A DNA stretch of 9,512 bases. It comes from Balneolaceae bacterium. GTDB lineage: Bacteria; Bacteroidota; Rhodothermia; Balneolales; Balneolaceae. Below the pieces are notes generated by a model. The model was not told the DNA's origin, did not search any database, and saw nothing but the letters and a program-made list of their open reading frames with translations. Positions 5,792-9,512 of the stretch are shown here, piece after piece. The translations under genes and the position numbers were made by a program. Every line of letters begins with the position of its first letter. The stretch's first letter is position 1. The stretch is from assembly GCA_007123785.1 (NCBI GenBank), contig SLGL01000020.1, forward strand, positions 1 to 9,512. The letters are read 5' to 3'.

Positions 5792-7264
5792 AAGAGATTT
5801 TTGCTGTCCAAATTGATTAAGGTATTGTTTTAGTTTAACTTTTTTCTTTGTGTTATGGCTTGTCATGTATCGTATTTTCCCAAGGATGGGGCGTTCTTGC
5901 CATGCCCGGTCAAATCTCCCGAAGCACCAGAAAATACCGGAATAGCTGTTTGGGTCTCTCCCGTCAATAGCCCAGGTATTATTGAGATTGATAAGATATT
6001 TGAGGGCTGTATTTGGGTCTGGAGTCCACTCAATAACTTTTTTACCCCATAACATTCTCAGATAATTGTGGATGATTCCCTCTTTCCTGAGTTGTGTCTG
6101 TGCCGCATTCCAGACTTCATCATGCGTTTGAGACTGTTCAAGCTGTTCATAGCTATACTCCCATTCTCTGGGGTCTTTTTGATGTTCTTTCAGGGTTTTA
6201 AGTGCCCAGTCGGGCAAACTTTCGAATTGATCATAGTCTTCTCTATGGTGTGCAAAATGAAAACCGACTTCCCGCCAGGTAATAATTTCGTCCAAAAAGC
6301 TGTCGATATTTGGGTTCCCATTAAAAAATCCACCTGTTGATCCGTTGTTGTAGGTAACCTTGTCGAGGTCCCATTTCTCTGGCTGATGCTGAAAAACAGC
6401 TTTTACAATTTCGTATGCAGATATTTTTCCAAAATGGAGCCAGGGACTCAAATTACTGGTTTTCTTTTCATCAGGATCGTTTCGTTTTTCATCATATTCT
6501 AAAAGTCCGTTTTTGATGAACTGCCCAAGCATGCCCAGCGCTGCCTGCCTGCTGCCATGCCACTCAACAGGTTTTACGTTATGATTGATGTTTAGTTCTT
6601 CAATAAACTCCGGAATTGCATTAAACACTTTATTTGAATCGGGCAGACCCTCAAAAAAAGAGGACGGAAGCTCAGAGAGTTTTCTGTTATTTAACAGAGA
6701 AAGCGGATTTTTCTGTGGAGGATTGGTATAAGCCTCTACAAAATGTTTCTGCATAATCTTCCGGAAAAAATAGGCGCTATAGGGATCTTTTTCCGTAAGG
6801 CCAAGAGGGATCAAGCCGTTGCTGTCAACTGAAATGTATGGAATTTTGAACTGGTCCGGGTAGTATTCATTCCGCTCTTTCATGATGAAAACGGGATATT
6901 CATCGGTAATGAGTACTGAAGCATCCCGGGCAAGTCTTCTGAGGAGCTGATCATATTGTCCCGGTTTTTTCTCAACAAAGGAGAGGTAGTTAAGATCTTG
7001 CTGTTCGGCGTAATCGAGATGCTCTTTCATCCCCTGCATCATAAACATGTGCGATCGGGCGGTTGCCCAGGGATAATCACAGGAAAACGCCTCAAAGATA
7101 AGGAGAGGTTTGTTCAGTTTGTTAGCCCATGCCACCGCATATTCCAGTGCAAAATTATACTGAAACCTGCGGTTGATCTGCATCCAGTACAGTACATAAT
7201 CCCCTTCGGGATTGGGATCACTTGAATATCGATTAAAAACACGCTTGCTGTTAAAATTTTTCAT
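5786..7264 (-). CDS. Class II-type deoxyribodipyrimidine photolyase homologue
   Basis: FAD-dependent photolyase/cryptochrome family protein, 492 residues from the ATG at 7264. The N-terminal alpha/beta part starts with YWMQINRRFQYNFAL (26-40), the class II equivalent of YWMSRDQR. The C-terminal FAD domain has NLSPWLHFG, ITWREVGFHFAHH, THDEVWNAAQ (380-389), LRMLWGKKVIEW (402-413), DGRDPNSYSG (434-443) and ERP-x-x-GKIRYM, all matching class II CPD photolyases in order. W385, W406 and W413 lie in the conserved stretches that usually carry electron-transfer tryptophans. The segment CFGRFDRAWQERP differs from the usual GVHDQGWAERP, so it belongs to a divergent branch and CPD repair is likely but not certain. 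A TTG at 7291 would add nine residues; the ATG is preferred since it follows the purine-rich AAGAAAGAG. It lies 52 bp behind typA and probably shares its transcript. Confidence 0.88.
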   Translation of the reverse strand: MKNFNSKRVFNRYSSDPNPEGDYVLYWMQINRRFQYNFALEYAVAWANKLNKPLLIFEAFSCDYPWATARSHMFMMQGMKEHLDYAEQQDLNYLSFVEKKPGQYDQLLRRLARDASVLITDEYPVFIMKERNEYYPDQFKIPYISVDSNGLIPLGLTEKDPYSAYFFRKIMQKHFVEAYTNPPQKNPLSLLNNRKLSELPSSFFEGLPDSNKVFNAIPEFIEELNINHNVKPVEWHGSRQAALGMLGQFIKNGLLEYDEKRNDPDEKKTSNLSPWLHFGKISAYEIVKAVFQHQPEKWDLDKVTYNNGSTGGFFNGNPNIDSFLDEIITWREVGFHFAHHREDYDQFESLPDWALKTLKEHQKDPREWEYSYEQLEQSQTHDEVWNAAQTQLRKEGIIHNYLRMLWGKKVIEWTPDPNTALKYLINLNNTWAIDGRDPNSYSGIFWCFGRFDRAWQERPILGKIRYMTSHNTKKKVKLKQYLNQFGQQKSLL

Positions 7265-7316
7265 CTCTTTCTTAACAGCAAAATCTGGCAATCAATTCCT
7301 GTGATGCCCTGAAATT

Positions 7317-9137
7317 CTAAACCATTTCCTTTTTCTTCTCTGCCCGTTTCCGGTCGTTATGATCCAGATAGAGTTTACGGATCCGCAAGCTTTTAGGGGT
7401 GACTTCAAGCAGTTCGTCCCGGTCGATAAATTCGATGCTCTGTTCCAGGCTCATTTTTTTAGCCTGTGAAATTCTAACTGCATCGGCCGATTGAGTGGCT
7501 CGATGATTGGTCAGATTTTTCTTTTTCACCACATTTACAACAAGGTCATCAGAACGATTGTTGATTCCAACCACCTGACCCGAATAAACGGGGTCACCCG
7601 GCTCAACAATGAACTGACCACGATCCTGAAGCCCTTCAAGAGCATAGGAAGTAACATCTCCCTGCTCAAGTGAAATCAGAGCTCCCCGGGTTCGGCCGGG
7701 AATCTCTCCAGCAAATGGCTCATACGCAAAAAACTGCTGATGCATAATTCCGGTACCACGCGTTTCGGTAAGCATTTCACCCCTGAACCCGATTAAACCG
7801 CGCGAGGGCACTTTAAATTCAATTCGGTTGTTCTCTCCTTCCTGAACCATCGAGGTCATAATCCCGCGGCGTTTTTGCAGGTTATCTATCACCTTGTTAC
7901 TGTAATCGGTGTGTACATCAATTACAACCTCTTCAAAAGGCTCGTGCAGTTCTCCATCAACATCCCGGTAGAGAACCTCCGGACGTGAAACCGCAAACTC
8001 ATAGCCTTCCCGGCGCATTGTTTCAGTTAAAATAGCAAGCTGCAGTTCTCCCCGGCCCGAAACACGAAATACATCGGGGTTTTCGGTCTGCTCTACGTGG
8101 ATTGAAACATTGGTACGAATCTCTTTATTTAGCCGGTCTTTAATCATATTTGATGTCACATACTCACCCTCACGGCCAGCAAATGGTGAGTTGTTTACGC
8201 GAAAATACATCGCCATTGTTGGCTGATCGATGTCGTAGTAATCGATAGAAACAGGATCGGAACTATCGGTTAGTGTATCGCCAATCTCCACGGCATCATA
8301 ACCGGCAATAGCAAAAATATCTCCTGCATGGACTTCGTCTACAGGTTCACGATTCAATCCGTTAAATGTAAAAAGTTTGGTGGCTTTTGCCTTGGCCTTT
8401 TGGTCTCCTTTACGGTTCAAAAGTAAAATTTCCTGGTTGGTTTTAATGACCCCCTGTTCCACACGACCGATGGCAATTCGCCCCACATAGTCGTTCCAGT
8501 CCACACTACTCACCAGCATTTTGAAAGGAGCCTCTGATACCTGCTCTGGTGCTGGTATATGTTCAATTATTTTATTAAAAAGCGGCACAAGGTCTTCGCC
8601 TTCATCATCCAGCTCTTCTTTCGCGATCCCATCAATTCCGATAGCATATAGCACTGGAAAATCAAGCTGATCATCTTCTGCATCAAGCGAGACAAACAGA
8701 TCGAAAATCTCGTTCAGAACTGCATCGGGGCGGGCATCTTTTCGGTCTATTTTATTAATGAGTACAATAGGACGATAACCGAGATCGAGGGACTTCCGGA
8801 GTACAAATTTGGTTTGCGGCAACGGTCCTTCGGCAGCATCTACCAGCAAAATTACACCGTTTACCATTTTCAAAATCCGCTCCACTTCACCTCCAAAGTC
8901 GGCATGACCGGGGGTATCCACTATATTGATTTTTGTTCCATTCCAGAGAACTGCTGTATTTTTGGAACTGATTGTGATTCCCTTCTCTTTTTCCAGATCT
9001 CCTGAATCCATCACACGCTCGACTACCTGCTGATTCTCTCTGAATGTTCCGCTCTGCCTAAGCATTTGATCTACAAGCGTGGTTTTGCCGTGATCTACGT
9101 GAGCGATGATGGCTATATTTCTGATTTGTTGTGTCAT
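7317..9137 (-). CDS. typA: Ribosome-associated translational GTPase TypA/BipA
   Basis: Cytosolic GTPase of the elongation-factor family that binds the 70S ribosome and assists 50S assembly and growth under stress or cold. The 606 residues match the family. The G domain shows G1 AHVDHGKTT (12-20), switch-I EKEKGITIS (49-57), G3 DTPGHADF (74-81) with the catalytic H78, and G4 NKID (128-131). An EF-Tu-like domain II follows (about 205-300), then EF-G-like domains and the BipA-specific C-terminus with SRGLIGFRGEMLTETRGTG, GRTRGALIS and the RIRKLYLD tail. The protein appears complete. The ATG at 9137 gives the standard N-terminus MTQQIRNIAIIAHVDHG. It is the first gene of the leftward group; a weak leftward minus-7-like element (CAAACTAT on the plus strand, 9168-9175) lies about 31 bp upstream. 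Confidence 0.98.
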   Translation of the reverse strand: MTQQIRNIAIIAHVDHGKTTLVDQMLRQSGTFRENQQVVERVMDSGDLEKEKGITISSKNTAVLWNGTKINIVDTPGHADFGGEVERILKMVNGVILLVDAAEGPLPQTKFVLRKSLDLGYRPIVLINKIDRKDARPDAVLNEIFDLFVSLDAEDDQLDFPVLYAIGIDGIAKEELDDEGEDLVPLFNKIIEHIPAPEQVSEAPFKMLVSSVDWNDYVGRIAIGRVEQGVIKTNQEILLLNRKGDQKAKAKATKLFTFNGLNREPVDEVHAGDIFAIAGYDAVEIGDTLTDSSDPVSIDYYDIDQPTMAMYFRVNNSPFAGREGEYVTSNMIKDRLNKEIRTNVSIHVEQTENPDVFRVSGRGELQLAILTETMRREGYEFAVSRPEVLYRDVDGELHEPFEEVVIDVHTDYSNKVIDNLQKRRGIMTSMVQEGENNRIEFKVPSRGLIGFRGEMLTETRGTGIMHQQFFAYEPFAGEIPGRTRGALISLEQGDVTSYALEGLQDRGQFIVEPGDPVYSGQVVGINNRSDDLVVNVVKKKNLTNHRATQSADAVRISQAKKMSLEQSIEFIDRDELLEVTPKSLRIRKLYLDHNDRKRAEKKKEMV

Positions 9138-9316
9138 AAATGTAAATAGCGTTTACCCGCTGCCGGACAAACTATCTTTAAAAATTAATAATTCTAAAAA
9201 ATGGACAGCCTTAAAAATACGATTTTTTTCACTGAGTTATGAGTACATTTTTTCTAAATTTAACTTTGTTCAAAACAGATTAATTCAAAATTTATTCAAT
9301 AAATTTCAGTTTTCTA
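9138..9316. other. AT-rich intergenic region upstream of typA
   Basis: This stretch of about 180 bp is strongly AT-rich and holds no credible gene on either strand. It must contain the leftward typA promoter; the best candidate is GATAGTTTG on the minus strand (9168-9176), which is one base short of the Bacteroidota TAnnTTTG consensus and lacks a good upstream TTTG partner. Nothing else could be supported. Confidence 0.4.
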
Positions 9317-9349
9317 CTTGACTTAAAACTCCCACTCCCCTTATCTTGG
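9317..9349 (+). promoter_or_regulatory. Possible rightward promoter for the tRNA-Asn transcript
   Basis: CTTG at 9317-9320 (also readable as TTGACT, 9318-9323) is followed after 21 bp by TATCTTGG at 9342-9349. The latter matches seven of eight positions of the Bacteroidota minus-7 element TAnnTTTG. Transcription would begin near 9355 and run through the stem-loops and tRNA-like relic into the tRNA at 9497. The assignment rests on consensus matching only. Confidence 0.4.
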
Positions 9350-9354
9350 GTACT

Positions 9355-9397
9355 TCTGATGAAAATCAGACTGTCGGACTGAGAGTTAATCCTCAGT
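9355..9397 (+). repeat. Two adjacent perfect stem-loops
   Basis: The first stem-loop is TCTGAT-GAAA-ATCAGA at 9355-9370, a 6-bp stem capped by a GNRA-type tetraloop. The second has stems ACTGAG (9378-9383) and CTCAGT (9392-9397) around an 8-base loop. The 7 bases between them, CTGTCGG (9371-9377), are complementary to CCGACAG at 9420-9426, so alternative pairing with the downstream palindrome is possible. They would form the start of the RNA made from the promoter just upstream. Function unknown. Confidence 0.5.
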
Positions 9398-9457
9398 GGC
9401 AGAGCAATCGGCTGTTATCCCGACAGCGGTCGGGACGCTGGTTCTTGCACAGCTCCC
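9388..9457 (+). pseudogene. Decayed tRNA-Asn-like sequence
   Basis: From 9393 the sequence reads CTCAGTGGCAGAGC, then ATCGGCTGTTA (9407-9417), which match the D arm, anticodon stem and GTT anticodon loop of a typical tRNA-Asn. After an aberrant insertion it resumes with GCTGGTTCTTGCACAGC (9437-9453), a degenerate T arm. The D stem has a mismatch at its first pair, the anticodon-to-T-arm segment is about 8 bases too long, the T loop reads TTCTTGC instead of TTCGAGT, and no acceptor stem pairs with the 3' side. It therefore cannot be a working tRNA. An intact-looking tRNA-Asn starts 40 bp downstream, so it is probably the remnant of a duplicated copy. Confidence 0.6.
9418..9435. repeat. GC-rich perfect inverted repeat inside the tRNA-like relic
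   Basis: TCCCGACAGCGGTCGGGA has perfect 7-bp arms (9418-9424 and 9429-9435) around the loop AGCG. It stands out from its AT-rich surroundings and replaces the 3' half of the anticodon stem and the variable loop of the tRNA-Asn-like sequence. It resembles a small dispersed palindromic unit, but only one copy is present in the window. Confidence 0.6.
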
Positions 9458-9496
9458 TACATGAAACTTATTGATTAATACAATTTACTGATTTAT

Positions 9497-9512
9497 TCCT
9501 CGGTAGCTCAGT
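9497..9512 (+). tRNA. Partial tRNA gene, probably tRNA-Asn (5' end only)
   Basis: The window ends in TCCTCGGTAGCTCAGT, which is the 7-base acceptor strand TCCTCGG, the TA at positions 8-9, the D-stem strand GCTC and the start of the D loop. A TCCTC...GTAG beginning is typical of bacterial tRNA-Asn, and the neighbouring relic carries a GTT anticodon, which supports Asn. The anticodon of this gene lies outside the window, so the identity is inferred. Confidence 0.7.

Noticed and set aside
7265..7291. TTG 7291 as the photolyase start
   Set aside because: It would add nine residues; the ATG at 7264 is preceded by a purine-rich stretch and gives the expected short N-terminus before the first beta strand.
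9106..9321. Plus-strand reading frame of 71 codons starting inside typA
   Set aside because: It begins antisense in typA and continues through AT-rich intergenic DNA with low-complexity, Lys/Asn/Phe-rich content; no family resemblance or initiation signal.

Overview
This window looks like ordinary chromosomal DNA from a bacterium of the Bacteroidota / Rhodothermota / Balneolota group. The assignment is an inference from moderately AT-rich coding, absent or weak Shine-Dalgarno sequences, and the flavour of the proteins (PASTA protein beside rpe, a PhoH with a Bacteroidota-like N-terminus, a paired SatD and DUF3307, a divergent class II photolyase). No phage, insertion sequence, plasmid function or CRISPR array is visible.

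Plus-strand half (126-4326): five tightly packed genes read rightwards. They are a membrane-anchored PASTA-repeat protein without a kinase, ribulose-5-phosphate 3-epimerase (rpe, ATGA overlap), a PhoH-family ATPase, a metallo-beta-lactamase-fold hydrolase, and a trimeric-type purine nucleoside phosphorylase (ATGA overlap with the hydrolase). The PhoH reading frame clearly continues upstream of its only canonical start codon (GTG 1779), with no ATG, GTG or TTG available, which points to a rare ATT-type start or a sequence change.

Minus-strand half (4362-9137): genes read leftwards and converge on the first group at about 4327-4361. In transcription order they are typA/bipA (ribosome-associated GTPase), a class II-type photolyase homologue, then a two-gene unit of a SatD-family protein and a DUF3307 membrane protein. 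SatD combines what looks like a degenerate class III nucleotide-cyclase-like domain with a C-terminal helix-turn-helix.

The most striking non-coding element is the 87-bp gap upstream of satD. It holds three 29-bp units, exactly in register, each carrying a TATCG-N10-CGATA dyad, giving six half-sites in strictly alternating orientation every 14-15 bp. This looks like a cooperative operator, plausibly for the SatD HTH itself.

Right edge (9138-9512): an AT-rich region upstream of typA, a possible rightward promoter near 9317-9349, two perfect small stem-loops, a decayed tRNA-Asn-like sequence interrupted by a GC-rich palindrome, and the first 16 bases of what appears to be an intact tRNA-Asn gene running off the window.
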